A stretch of DNA of 64,000 nt from Emiliania huxleyi CCMP1516 (GCF_000372725.1 NW_005199194.1:5001-69000), one strand, 5' to 3'; shown: positions 1 to 9,883, counted from the stretch's first letter. Program-made: numbers and translations. The notes: generated by a model not told the origin, from the sequence alone.

Positions 1-37
1 CAGTCCAGGGGCCGGGGGGGTCGGGGCGGGGAGGCCT

Positions 38-3000
38 CTAGCGAGGGCGCACACCGTGGAGGGCCGGCGCGATGCGCTGCAGCCGCTGGTGGCGCATCTC
101 GTCAAAGGGGGGCGGCGGCAGCTCCATCGCGGCCAGCTTGGCGAGCGCGCGGTTTGCGAAGCGGACCTGCCCGCACGCGCAGCTGTGACGAGACGCCGTT
201 CACAACCTCGTGCGGGCGGGGCGGGGGGGGGGGGGGGGGACCGGCTTGAGCGGCGCGGGCGAGAGCACGATCTCGCGCCTATCTGACAGCCTCGCGAGTC
301 ATGGACGGGGCCCCACGGCTCGATCTCGGCTCGATCTCGGCTCGATCTGCGCTCGATCTCGGCTCGATCTCGGCTCCGATCTCGGCTAGATCCCGCGCCG
401 GCGGGCGCAAGCGCGGGTCAGCTCGCTCGCGTCGAAGGCGAAGCGCCCCGCCGCGTCGATGAACATCGTCACCTTAAGAGGCGAGGCGAGGTAGGCGAGG
501 CGAGGCGAGGCGAGGTGAGGTGAGGCGAGGCGAAGCGAGTCATCTCGGGTCATCTCCGCCTACTCTCGGCCTTGAGCGGCTCCATGTCGAAGCCGCGCAC
601 CGCCGCCGCCGCCGGCACCGACGGCGCGAGCTCAACGATGTTGATGTTGCGCACCTGATTGGCCGTTGTGCAATCTCGGGCGATCTCGAGATCGAGGGTA
701 TTGTGCGGCCCAGCTCGACAGGCGATTGGATAGTCGATCTCGGGTGATCTCGGGTGACCTCGCTCCAGCCGGCGATCGGGTAGTCGTTTCCGTCGGGCAG
801 CGCGTCTCCGTCAACTGTGATGCCGTGCACAAACGGGTGCGCCGCCCGGTGTCGCGGCCCGGTGAGGCGCGCGACGCGGCAGACCTGTTCACAGCCCCGG
901 CCGTGAAGAGACGCCGTTCACACCCGGGGGCGCGCTCCGCGGGCGAGGCAGCAAGCCGCGGCGGAGGCGTCGCTGCCGCTCAGCTGCTCTGGGAGAGCGT
1001 GCAGCGCGGCGAGGAGGACCGAGTGGGCGTGGGAGGGGGTGCGGTAGTGGTTCGCCTGCCGCGTCAAGGAGGCGTCAGGGCGGAGGGCGGGAGTGCGAAA
1101 TGGAGGGCGGGAGCACATCAGCACGGCATCACGGCGGAGGGCGCACGCCCTCGTGCGGTGTGGTCAGAGCCGGAGTGGAGAGATGTGTGGCTAGATCTCG
1201 GCTCGATCTCGGCTAGATCTCGCCCACGCCGCCCCGTCCCAGGCTGCGTGGAAGGGCGGCAGGGGGACCTGGCGAGGAGGGGGGAGAAGGAGGGGGGCGG
1301 GAGGCTTGACTGCGTTGAAAGGCGAGGGCAGGGGGGGGCGCGGCGAATCACGAGGTCGTGGAGAGGGTGCGACAAGCATCGGCCGCAAGGAGCGGCGGGA
1401 AGGGAAGGGAAGGGAGAGGGGGGAAGTGGACCTGCCGCAGCGCCAGCTCTGCCGCGGCTCGCGGGAAGCAGTCCGGAGGGGGGCGAGCAACCTGCCCGGC
1501 GAGATGCAGCCGAGATACAGCCGAGATGCAGCCGAAGATGCAACCGAGCCGAGATGCAGCCGAGATAGAGATTCAGTCGGCCGAAAGATAGCCGACAGAA
1601 ATCTAGCTGCCACTGGCGGGCCAATCGAACCCTCGGACAATGGTGCGATCTCGGCCAATCTCGGCCAATCAGGGGTAGGACGTCTGGCGCGATCTCGGCA
1701 CGGCGCCTGCTCGCCGACACTGAAGGGGAAGTGCTCCTCGTCGGCGTTCGACACGGCGGCAAACGGCAGGTCTGCCGCCGCAGTGCTTCCGCCCGCCTAA
1801 TCCAGTACCGAAGCGGCTGCTCGACAAAGCAAACGGCAGGTCTGCCGCCGCAGTGCTTCCGCCCGCCTAATCCAGTACCGAAGCGGCTGCTCGACAAAGC
1901 AAACGGCAAGTCTGCCGCCGCAGTGCTTCCGCCCACCACGGCGCTCGTCGCGGTCGCTGAGCGGGGCGGGCCGCGCCTGAGGGTCGGAGGAGGGTCGAGA
2001 GGAGGGTCGGAGAAGGTTGGGAGGAGGGTCGTGGCGGAGGAGGGTCGGAGGAGGCTAAGAGGGTGGTCGGAGGAGGGTGCGGAGAGTACGTTCCAAGAGA
2101 GCGATCTCGGGAAGAGGGCCGGGAGAGGGTACGGAGAGGTTGTTGAGAGGGATCGGAGGAGGCAGACTCCTCGCCTGCGGCGCTCGGGCGCGGAGAGCCA
2201 GCTCTGCGCGATGCGGAGCACCTGAGCGAGGGTTCCGAGCAGGTTCCGAGAGAGAGGGTTCCGAGCAGGTTCCGAGCACCGGGAGGGGTCCGAGGAGGTC
2301 CCGGGAAGGTTCCGCCGTCTGCACGGCGCAGAGTCGCACACGGCTATATTTCGGCTGCATCTCGGCTGCATCTCGGCTGCATCTCGGCTACACCTCGGCG
2401 ATATCTCGGCTGCATCTCGGCCTGCAGGAAGGCCTCGCCGCCAGAGACGTACACGTCGAGGTCGACTCGCTTGCCCAGTCGCTCTACGGACCGACCCGCA
2501 CCTATGTTACTGGTTCCGCACCTATGTTACTGGTTCGGGCACGAACAGCGAACGGGAATGGAGGAGGGTCACGCGCCGAGCGCAGCCCCCTCGCTGATCA
2601 GCAGCAAGCGCTGCAGCGCGAAGCCGCCCGCCACCACGCCGCCCGCGCGGCCGAGCGCCTCGAGCAGGTCGCGCTGCCGCTTCACCCTGCGACACGCCGG
2701 GCGAGGGTGAGATGAGCGAGGAAGCGGAGACGACGGTGAGGTCTGGGAGAGGCGGCGGCAGCGGCGGCGGCGGCGGTGGCAGGCCGGGGTCAAGGTCCTG
2801 TCCACCACACGTCTCCCAGATCTCGGCTAGACCTCGCCGCACCTCGCCCACAAGCTGAACAGGCCGACCACGTCGAGCTCTCGCCAAGGCGAGACGCGGA
2901 CGGAGGCACGGGTGCGCCGCAGGTCGCCGCAGCAGCCGGCAGACTCCAGCATGCGCTCGAGGAAGGAGGGCGTGTTGACGCCGCCGCGCAGCGCGATGCA

Positions 3001-3234
3001 GGTGCCACGCAGCCGCACCATGCAGTGCGCGCCGAGCGGAGACGCCGCCGAGAGCAGCACCGACCACGGAGCCACGGCAGCATCGACGTCGGGGCCGTTC
3101 CACGCGCTTCGCTGCCCGGGGCTAGCGCAGGCCTCCTTGCACGCGCGCGCGAGATACCAGGCGTACGAGGCCGCCTCTGCGCTCACGGACTGCGCGATGA
3201 TGGCGTTCTCGTATTCCTCGAACTCGCGGTCCAT
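38..3234 (-). CDS. Multi-exon protein with nucleotidyltransferase-like core, introns full of tandem repeats
   Basis: The coding pieces read on the minus strand with conserved-looking sequence between repeat-filled introns. Modelled exons are 3234-2852, 2686-2595, 2501-2422, 884-759, 651-571, 472-413 and 166-38; their frames join and the last ends in TAG. Pieces near 2221-2175, 1797-1690 (FAAVSNADEEHFPFSVGEQ) and 1124-940 are tentative, so the middle is unresolved. Exons 2-3 give AGGVVAGGFALQRLL followed by RVDLDVYVSGGEAFLQ. A GG...DhDhYV arrangement resembles the pol-beta nucleotidyltransferase signature (GG/GS then D-x-D), and similar orphan proteins occur in algae and giant viruses; this is inference from motif shape only. 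A later exon encodes NINIVELAPSVPAAAAV and VTMFIDAAGRFAFDASEL. The start ATG at 3234 is the first in-frame ATG. Introns hold 10-11-nt repeats such as GAGATGCAGCC. The function is unknown, and the gene may be decaying. Confidence 0.5.
300..420. repeat. 10-12-nt tandem repeats inside introns of the first gene
   Basis: Units of the form CTCGATCTCGG recur here. Related arrays lie at 481-560, 1195-1225 and 1500-1570 (GAGATGCAGCC, 11 nt), 2220-2300 and 2345-2420. They lie between coding segments and begin at the predicted donor (for example GCCGAGATGC immediately after the exon ending at 2422), so they appear to be the bodies of introns. Haptophyte genomes such as E. huxleyi are reported to carry 10-11-nt intronic tandem repeats. 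Confidence 0.75.
1761..1936 (-). repeat. 70-nt tandem unit that is a duplicated exon segment plus intron tail
   Basis: A 70-nt unit starts at 1761, 1831 and 1901, the third copy being partial. Read on the minus strand, each unit begins with about 37 nt of coding sequence (AGGSTAAADLPFA) and ends with a short tail finishing GGATTAG. The last copy read continues straight into coding sequence (AAVSNADEEHF). Each upstream copy therefore looks like a GC-AG intron whose first 37 nt duplicate the exon that follows. Confidence 0.75.
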
Positions 3235-3459
3235 CGAACCGAGGTGTGGCGGCCAGCCAACCTTCGTCGTTCGAATTCGAATGGGTGGGAGCAACCGTCG
3301 TCGTTCGAATGGGTGGGATGGCGGTGGGCGGATGGCGGCGGCCCAGTTTTGATTTCTTTTTTCGAAGTCCTTTGTTACCTCGGGGAGAGACGCCACCTAT
3401 CGCCCTTGCTGCCACGACACGCAGGTGCGGTCGTCCTTTCAGACTTCTACTCGAGTACG

Positions 3460-3640
3460 ATGACTCGCATCGACTTCAAGCAGCCGCACGTCATGGCGGA
3501 GTTCGAGACGGCGAAGGAGCTCCTCACCCTCGCCAAGGAGGCGGGCGCTTCTGTCGGCAAAGCACCTGCGCCGCGCTCACCGTCGCCGAGACGCTGCGGT
3601 TCGCGGCGGCGCTGCGTGCGGCCTTTCTGCGAGCGGTGAG
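3460..3640 (+). pseudogene. Possible ABCG-like transporter fragment
   Basis: On the plus strand 3460 onward reads MTRIDFKQPHVMAEFETAKE in a clean frame. About 100 nt later, in another frame, the sequence reads LTVAETLRFAAALRA, which closely resembles the ABCG motif LTVRETLRFAALLR downstream of the Walker A region. No Walker A, signature motif or membrane domain is present nearby, so at best this is a small gene remnant. It sits between two divergently transcribed genes, where it could also be chance similarity in GC-rich DNA. Confidence 0.25.
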
Positions 3641-4003
3641 GCGAGGGCTGCGGCGGCGAGGGCTGCGGCGGCGAGGGCGATAGGTACCTGCGGGCGCCCA
3701 GCTCACACAACATAGCGTTATGCTCACACAACAGTCAACACACAACACTTCTTCTTCACAACACACGGCGCGGTGTGTGGGTCTCACCGTTTGCGCGTCC
3801 GGTCCGGGCGGAAAGCGGCTCGTGTAAGCTGGCAGGAAAGTCGTCGCGAAAGCCGAGGGCGAGCTTACCAAGATGAATTCTTCTTTTCGAGCGGCCGCCC
3901 ACCAGGAATCCAGGGGCTAGGGGATCCGCTAGGGCTGTCTCCTAGCAGCAGCAGCAGCAGCAGTACGGTGTCCGCCTCGTTTGGCTCCGCTCTCTGCGCC
4001 CGT

Positions 4004-6632
4004 ATGCGAATACTCACCGTTGGCGACGGCGACCTATCCTACAGCCTCGCGCTTCAGCGCGCCTTTGGCGCCGACGTCAGCCTGGTGGCAACCACGCTCC
4101 CCGCCGCCGACGAGCTTTGTGCGACGTACCGCAATACAGGTAAGATCCTTGCCGAGCTTGCGGAGCGCGGAGCCACCGTCCTGCACGGGATCGACGCGAC
4201 TCGCCTGCCGCTGACGCTCGGCCGGTTCGCCCATGTCGTTTTTTGCCACCCTCACCTCGGCCTCTCCGACCTGATCGACGAAGCGGCGCACGCGCAGAGG
4301 CACAGCGTTCTGGTTGCGCACTTCCTTGATTCGGCCGCGGCGCTGCTCGAGGCGTCGGGCACGATCCACCTGACCCTCTGCGGCTCCCAGCCTCGTACGT
4401 GGGCGGTGGACGAGCACGCCGCTCGCCTCGGCCTCGACATTGTGCAGCGCGCGCCGCCGGCGACGCCGAGCTGCTTTTGGCCACCGCCGTCGTGCGGCGG
4501 CAGCGGCGAGACAACGCCACCGCCCACCGCCCTCGCGCCCGAGCCTGGCTGGGCTGCGCCGCGCAAGTTCCGGTCGGGCTCTCTCGGCTCGCGCCACTGG
4601 CTCGGCAGGTTTGGGTACGAGCATCGCCGCTGCGAGGGCGACGCGGACATGCACGTCGAGAACAGCGTCGAGCTCCTCTTTTGCGTCGCGGCGGCGCAGC
4701 GCCCGCCCGCGGAGGAGCGCGGCCGCTGCCCTGTCTGCGGGTGGGCGGTGGCGGCGGGCGAGGCAGAGGAGGAGCACGTGCGCTCCCTCGCATCGCCGGT
4801 GCTCACGCCAGCCGAGCGCGCGTGGAGCGACCCGGCGAGTGGGAGGAGCTTCCGCACCGAGTTTGCGCTCGAGTCGTACCGCAAGCAGCAGGCGGCGGCG
4901 CGCAGCCTCGCCGCTCCGCCAGAGCTGAGCGAGGCCGCCGCCGCAACTGCTGCGGCGGCCGCCGCCGCATCAGCGCGCGCTTCGGCGGCGGCGGCGGCGA
5001 TGGCTGCGAGCGGCGTCTCCGCCGTCGGTGCCGCGGGCTTGGTGCGGAGGCGCCACGAGGTGCCCGCCGAGGGGGAAGGCGCGCGCGCCTTTGCGTGGAG
5101 CCGCAAGGCTGCGTTTGCACGCGAGCTGCCGAGCAAGAAGGTTGCGGCCGCCCCTCGCCCCACCGCTCACTCCGCCCGGCCCTTCGCCCCATCCCCCACC
5201 CGCCTCTCGCCCCTCGCCCCATGCCACCCGCCTCGCCCCGCGCCCCATCCCCCACCCGCCTCTCGCCCCTCGCCCCATCCCCCACCCGCCTCTCGCCCCT
5301 CGCCCCATCCCCCACCCGCCTCTCGCCCCTCGCCCCATCCCCCACCCGCCTCTCGCCCCTCGCCCCATCCCCCACCCGCCTCTCGCCCCTCGCCCCATCC
5401 CCCACCTGCCTCTCGCCCCTCGCCCCATCCCCCACCCGCCTCTCGCCCCTGACCCGGCGGCCCCCTCGCCGCTTGAGGTTGCACTCACCGCCTTCCGCGA
5501 GGGGCGGCTGCTTCTCAACGGCGCCGCAGTCGAGGAGACGCGCTGCCTGCGGACCGGCGACGTGCTTCAGCGGCCGTACGACACGTCCGCGACATGTCCA
5601 TCACACGTCCACGACGTGTCCACAGGCGACGTGCTCGAGCTGCTGCACGACGCGGGCGCCGCCGGCCGCACGCGCGCCGCCGGCCGCTCCGCGCGGGCGC
5701 CCATCGTCCTGCACTCGGTCGAGGCGGAGCTCGCGGTCGTCTGGAAGCCCGCCGGCTGCAAGTCGCTCGGCGAGTACCCGGGCACGCTCCAAGACGCCCT
5801 GCGCACGCTCCTGCCGCCGCGTGCGCCGCCCGCTGTCCCCGCCGACGCCGCGCCGCTGTCGGCACCGACCCCCCTGTCGCGACTCGAGGGCGGCTGCACG
5901 GGCGTCGCGCTCGTCGCGCGCTCGTCGCGAATGCTCGCGGCGCTCGACGCAGCCGCGCTCGGCGGCGGCGTGCGACACACCTTTGTCGCCCTCGTGCACG
6001 GGCGTGTCCCCGAGGCGTGGGGAGGCGAGGAGGGTGCGACCGTGCTCTTGCCGGGGAGTCGGCCGACCTGGCGGCGCGGCGGGCGGCGGGCGGCGGGCGC
6101 CGTCGCAGCGGCGGGGGAGGTTGTGGCGTCTGGGGAGGAGGGGGCGAGCGAGGAGGAGGAGGAGGAGGAGGAGGAGGAGGAGGAGGAGGAGGAGGGCGGC
6201 ACGGCGAGCGGCAGCTCGGCGGATGTCACCGCGGAGTGCCCCGTCCACGTCATGGTCGTCTCTGCCACGGCGGAGACGAGCCCCGTGCAGCTCACGACGC
6301 TGCGGCTGGTCAGCGGCGGCAGGCGTGGCCGGCTCTGCGGCGACCTCTGCTTCTTCCTGCGCGCGCACGCGGGATGCCCGGTCGTGGGGGATCGGTACGC
6401 GAGGCGCGAGCGCGGCGAGCTGCCGCGTTACTGCAACGCTCTCAGGAAGAGCCGTGCGCGGCCTCAGATCAGCTGCATCGGGGTCGGGGTGGGAGGGGGC
6501 GGCGTTGAGGGTGAGGTGCGGGTGGAGCTCGCTGTGCCGCCCCGGCTGCTAGCGAGCACGTGGTCCACGCCCGAGGCGGCGAGGGGGGCGAGGGGAGAGT
6601 GCGGGTTGAGAGGGGTGAGTGATCCGTTTTGA
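4004..6632 (+). CDS. Bmt5-like 25S rRNA (uridine-N3) methyltransferase fused to S4/RluA-type pseudouridine synthase
   Basis: Three exons (4004-5140, 5478-5556, 5626-6632) give about 740 residues. The N-terminus (RILTVGDGDLSYSLAL, HGIDAT, TIHLTLCGSQPRTW, YEHRRCEGDADMH) matches the DUF2431/Bmt5 Rossmann methyltransferase family, which methylates U2634 of large-subunit rRNA in yeast. A CPVCG...H zinc-knuckle-like patch and an Ala-rich linker follow. Splicing across the repeat intron creates a clean S4 RNA-binding motif (VALTAFREGRLLLNGAAVEE, TGDVLELL), then an RluA-type domain (VWKPAG, SRLEGGCTGVALVARS, AGCPVVGDRYARRERGELP). The usual catalytic Asp of HRLDxxTSG is Glu in SRLEGGCTG, so activity is doubtful. 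A poly-Glu run (about 6150-6193) sits inside the domain. The start is the ATG next to the methyltransferase fold; the frame is open further upstream. Intron 1 is GT-AG, intron 2 GC-AG. Confidence 0.8.
5166..5450 (+). repeat. About 30-bp tandem repeat inside intron 1 of the Bmt5-PUS gene
   Basis: Roughly nine copies of a C-rich unit (CCCCATCCCCCACCCGCCTC followed by TCGCCCCTCG) fill the intron at 5141-5477. The repeat is open in several frames because its length is a multiple of three, but splicing it out restores the S4 domain. Confidence 0.85.
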
Positions 6633-6824
6633 AACGCGTCAAACACCTCTATCGTCTATCCTTCGTGCTTCGAGTTTCCTTCGAGGACCCAGTGAAGGCC
6701 CATTCGCATTCCCCGCGCGGGCGCCATTCTTTCTCCCATACCGCATACGGCTTTATATGTCTCTCTGGGTCACGTGTGGGTTGTGTCTCGCAAAAGTCAA
6801 AAAGTCAAATTGATTTTTAAGCCG

Positions 6825-7982
6825 CTACGAAGACGGTTCCTCTCCCGGCGTGGCACCTCGAACGCGCACCCAATGGTTCGCTCCCCATTTCTCGCCGGCC
6901 GTCACGCGGCAGCCAGCGTGCACCGCGCACGCGTCCCTGCTGCCGTCCTCGCCGTGGTTGTACCACAGCAGCGCCGCGCCGCGGGCCGGCTTCACGACCA
7001 AGCCGCCGCCCGCCGCCGCCGGCTCGGCCAGGGCCAGCGCCTCGTCTGGGCTCATCGCGCCGTCGGCGGCGGGGAAGGCGGTCTCGCCGCCGCCCTCGAC
7101 CTCGTTGAGGTAGTAAAAGGCGGTGAGCAGGCGCGGGAGGAAGGCGGACGAGTCGTGGTGCATCCCGAACGCCGCCCCCTGCGGGTAGTGGACCAGCTGG
7201 ATGTCCTCCCCGCCGGCCACCTGCTGCAGCGGAAGCCGCGTCAGCGCGGAGAGCCGCTCCTGCAGCTCGCGCAGCAGGCCGTCCTCCGCCGCCGGGAGGA
7301 AGACGCTCTCGGAGGTGCGCTCGCTCGCCGACGCGTTGCCCATCGTCAACGACTGCTGCAGCCGCGGCCTTGCGAGGCCAATCAGCCGCTCGCACTCGTC
7401 TTCGCTCAGAAAGTCGCGCACCAAAAAGGAGAGCGGGCGGAGGGAGAGCGTCTGCATACTCCACGACGTGCCGTCGGGCAGCCGCAGCGTGCGCACGTGC
7501 CCCACCTCGACGCCCTCCCACCGAAAGCTCGCCGGCGCCGGCGCCGCCGCCGAGCCACCGAGCGCCTCCGCCTTTGCGTACCATCCCGTCGCCTCCTCTT
7601 GCGCGCCCTGCGACATGCGGATGTTGCCCATCAGGTGGTGGGCCTGGACGTACCCCTCCTTGTGCTCCATCGCCAGCTCGCAGTGCCGCCGCGCCTCGGC
7701 CAGCTTGGCATCGTCGCCGCTCTCCGACAGCACGACTGCGAGGTTGAAGTGCGCCTCGGCATAATCCGGCTTGCCCTCGACCGCGAGCCGCCAGTTCTCC
7801 TCGGCCGCGGCCTTGTCGCCCTGGCTCAGCAGGATTGCAGCCATGTTGTTGTGCACTGCCGGGATGGACTTGATCGCCACGCAAGCGCGGTAGTGCTCGA
7901 GTGCGGTGTCAAGCTCCGAAGCCTGGTGCGCTGCGACTGCGGCCTTGTACGACGCGACCAGTGCCTCCTGCTTGGAGGCCAT
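6825..7982 (-). CDS. TPR-containing prolyl 4-hydroxylase (2OG-Fe(II) dioxygenase)
   Basis: An intronless protein of 385 residues from the ATG at 7982. An in-frame ATG at 8201 would add 73 residues, but that stretch holds the T-rich/AATTC patch seen upstream of other start codons here and reads like leader. Residues 1-170 form tetratricopeptide repeats (LDTALEHYRACVAI, AVHNNMAAILLSQGDKAAAE, AEAHFNLAVVLSESGD, QAHHLMGNIRMSQGAQEEA). The C-terminus is a P4Hc domain: FLSEDECERLIGLARPRLQ, the HxD iron pair in FGMHHDSSAF, the core FYYLNEVEGGGETAFP, and the distal His in HAGCRVTAGEKWGANHWVR, whose following Lys would bind 2-oxoglutarate. The family hydroxylates proline in secreted or cell-wall proteins, or in cytosolic regulators. 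Without a clear signal peptide from 7982, location is uncertain; the longer start could add a targeting leader. Confidence 0.88.
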   Translation of the reverse strand: MASKQEALVASYKAAVAAHQASELDTALEHYRACVAIKSIPAVHNNMAAILLSQGDKAAAEENWRLAVEGKPDYAEAHFNLAVVLSESGDDAKLAEARRHCELAMEHKEGYVQAHHLMGNIRMSQGAQEEATGWYAKAEALGGSAAAPAPASFRWEGVEVGHVRTLRLPDGTSWSMQTLSLRPLSFLVRDFLSEDECERLIGLARPRLQQSLTMGNASASERTSESVFLPAAEDGLLRELQERLSALTRLPLQQVAGGEDIQLVHYPQGAAFGMHHDSSAFLPRLLTAFYYLNEVEGGGETAFPAADGAMSPDEALALAEPAAAGGGLVVKPARGAALLWYNHGEDGSRDACAVHAGCRVTAGEKWGANHWVRVRGATPGEEPSS

Positions 7983-8201
7983 GGCTGGCACGAGCGCGAG
8001 GAGCAGTAGGCGGGGAATGGCTGACCGGCGGAGCGCGGAGAGCGGAGAGAGAGGAGCGCGGAGAGAGGCGGGAGAAGGCCGCAAGAAGGCGGGAGAAGGC
8101 CGCAACAAGGCCGCGGAGAGAGGCAAGAGAAGGCCTGGCGTCGAGCAGGCAATAGAATTCTTCTTTTGGAGACGCACGAGGCATCTACGCGCTCTCTCCA
8201 T

Positions 8202-8524
8202 GGCCTCGCGCCCCCAGCAGGACCTAGGGCAGACAGAGCAGCGGCCGCCCAGGCGGTCGCTGCTCCGCCCCGTCCGAATCCGTCCGCCCGCGCGTGCAGC
8301 TGGGGGGCCCCGCCGGAGGCTGGTTACTGATCACTTACTTACACGGTCTATTTCGGCCGCGTGCGCTCCAGCCTCCACACACCAGTCACGGCTCACGTGA
8401 ACGCGTCTGAGCGACGCAACCGACTCAACTGGACCGCGGTTGGTACAGACCCGTAATGAGAGGCATCACGTGTGCGTGGTTGTGATGTGGGTGTACCCGA
8501 GCGATTGGTCACTGGCTAGTTGGC
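8202..8524. other. Intergenic, no gene seen
   Basis: This stretch separates the hydroxylase gene from the viral relic. I see no coding pattern, structured RNA or clear repeat in it. Confidence 0.5.
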
Positions 8525-8815
8525 CTAAGCGGCGCAGACGAGAGCTCTTTTTGTGTTGTCGTCGAGATCTGAATACCACCTCTCGGGAGGAGCGTTTGAG
8601 GTGATCACGACTCGTCGGCATTGGAGATATGCATACCTGTCCAGCAGGGTGAGGAGCAGATCGACAGGCAATTCGCCGCAGTAATCATCGAGAATGACGT
8701 CGGCCTGGGCCCCTGTATTGGCGCAGGCATGTCCCACTACCAGTACACCTATACACGTCGCTGCCGGTCATTTGATCTGCGCGAGTCGTCTTGCCCGTGA
8801 ACACGTGCACCTCAG
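8525..8815 (-). pseudogene. Endogenous CRESS-DNA virus Rep helicase remnant
   Basis: The minus strand at 8525-8737 encodes a short open frame with ADVILDDYCGELPVDLLLTL, LDRYAYLQ and VVITSNAPPERWYSD. These match the superfamily 3 helicase of circular Rep-encoding ssDNA virus replication proteins: Walker B (VILDD...GE), the LLRLLDRY helix and motif C (ITSN followed by PPxxWY). Just upstream, 8760-8815 encodes VHVFTGKTTRA, reminiscent of a damaged Walker A (GKT). The HUH nickase half is absent and the piece is broken across frames, so this is a degenerate insertion and not a functional gene. Such Rep relics are known in many eukaryotic genomes, including algae. Repeats and telomeric arrays follow immediately. 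Confidence 0.7.
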
Positions 8816-9250
8816 AGAGGGCGCCGGCCGCGGCGTGTAAGAGGTGGCTGGCGCCCTGAGGCGGCAATTGGTGGCGTGGGGAGTGCGGAGAGAACGCTAC
8901 TGGCGGCGCGACAGGGCCTCTCTCGGTTGCGTGTGCCGCCCATCGGCACGCGAGTGCGCAGACATCGCGACTCTCCCGCTCGCTCGACCCTTTTGCCGCG
9001 AGAGGGCGCCGGCCGCGGCGTGTAAGAGGTGGCTGGCGCCCTGAGGCGGCAATTGGTGGCGTGGGGAGTGCGGAGAACGCTACTGGCGGCGCGACAGGGC
9101 CTCTCTCGGTTGCGTGTGCCGCCCATCGGCACGCGGGTGCGCAGACATCGCGACTCTGCCCGCTCGCTCGACCCTTTTGCCGCGAGAGGGCGCCGGCCGC
9201 GTGTGTAAGAGGTGGCTGGCGGCCTGGCGCCCTGAGGCGGCATTTGGTGG
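8815..9250. repeat. 184-bp tandem repeat, two full copies plus one partial
   Basis: Copies start at about 8815, 9000 and 9184 with the shared head GAGAGGGCGCCGGCCG, followed by a conserved CCCTGAGGCGGCAATTGGTG segment. The copies differ by a few substitutions and short indels. The array lies directly between the viral Rep relic and the telomeric repeats. Confidence 0.9.
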
Positions 9251-9251
9251 G

Positions 9252-9573
9252 GTCAGCGTGCGGTGCTGAGTCTTACTCGTCGTCGCTGGGGCCAGATCCC
9301 AGCGCAGAACTCTGCAACTCTGGCATACAAACACAAGAAGACTAACCCCTAACCCTAACCCCAACCCTAACCCTAACCCTAACCCCTAACCCTAGGTCAG
9401 CGTGCGGGGCTGAGTCTTAGTCGTCGGCGCTGTGGGGCCAGATCCCAGCGCAGAACCCTGCAACGCTGGCATATACAGACACAACAAGACTAACCCGGAC
9501 CCTGACCCTAACCCTAACCCTAACCCTAACCCTAACCCTAACCCTCTAAACCCTAATAACCCTAACCTAACCC
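9252..9573. repeat. Interstitial telomeric arrays with a duplicated about 100-bp flank
   Basis: Two CCCTAA arrays (9343-9396 and 9495-9545, with variant units either side) are each preceded by a near-identical block: GTCAGCGTGCGG, then GGGCCAGATCCCAGCGCAGAA, starting at 9252 and 9397. The flank-plus-array unit is therefore itself repeated. TTAGGG is a common telomere repeat, so this is either a fossil chromosome end or telomeric DNA inserted at a break. Confidence 0.9.
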
Positions 9574-9883
9574 ACCCGCCACCCCCCAACTCCACACAGC
9601 AAATTTATTCAAAATTTTCGCAGGCGCTCCGCGCCTGCAGATTTTGAAATAAGTTCGACAAAATTGGTACCTGGCCCAACCGCGATGACGCGCCAAGGTG
9701 TGGGAGGTGGGCTGGGGCCCCCAGCGTACGGGGCGAAGAAGAGGTATAATCAATGGCAAAGTCTAAGAGAATAATAATAAAAAACCGCGCCCGAAAGAGA
9801 TCGAGAAGAAGAAACAAGCAATCGAGCACGCAGCACCCAGAAGCATTCGGATTTGCGATTTTTCTCCGACTCGCTCGCCACTC

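Noticed and set aside
1118-2371. Long minus-strand open frame of about 417 codons
   Set aside because: It runs through several tandem-repeat introns in one frame and has Arg/Pro/Ser shadow composition; only small parts coincide with plausible exons.
3885-3930. Cluster of GAATTC, GCGGCCGC and GGATCC that looks like a vector polylinker
   Set aside because: The order and spacing do not match a polylinker I recognise, the flanks are alga-like, and the AATTCTT patch recurs before other genes; contamination remains possible but is not supported.
6150-6193. GAG repeat as a separate microsatellite insertion breaking the synthase
   Set aside because: It keeps the frame and codes for Glu; it is best treated as a low-complexity loop in the protein.
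9432-9647. Open frames of (Asn-Pro)n or (Leu-Gly)n type
   Set aside because: They are translations of telomeric repeats.
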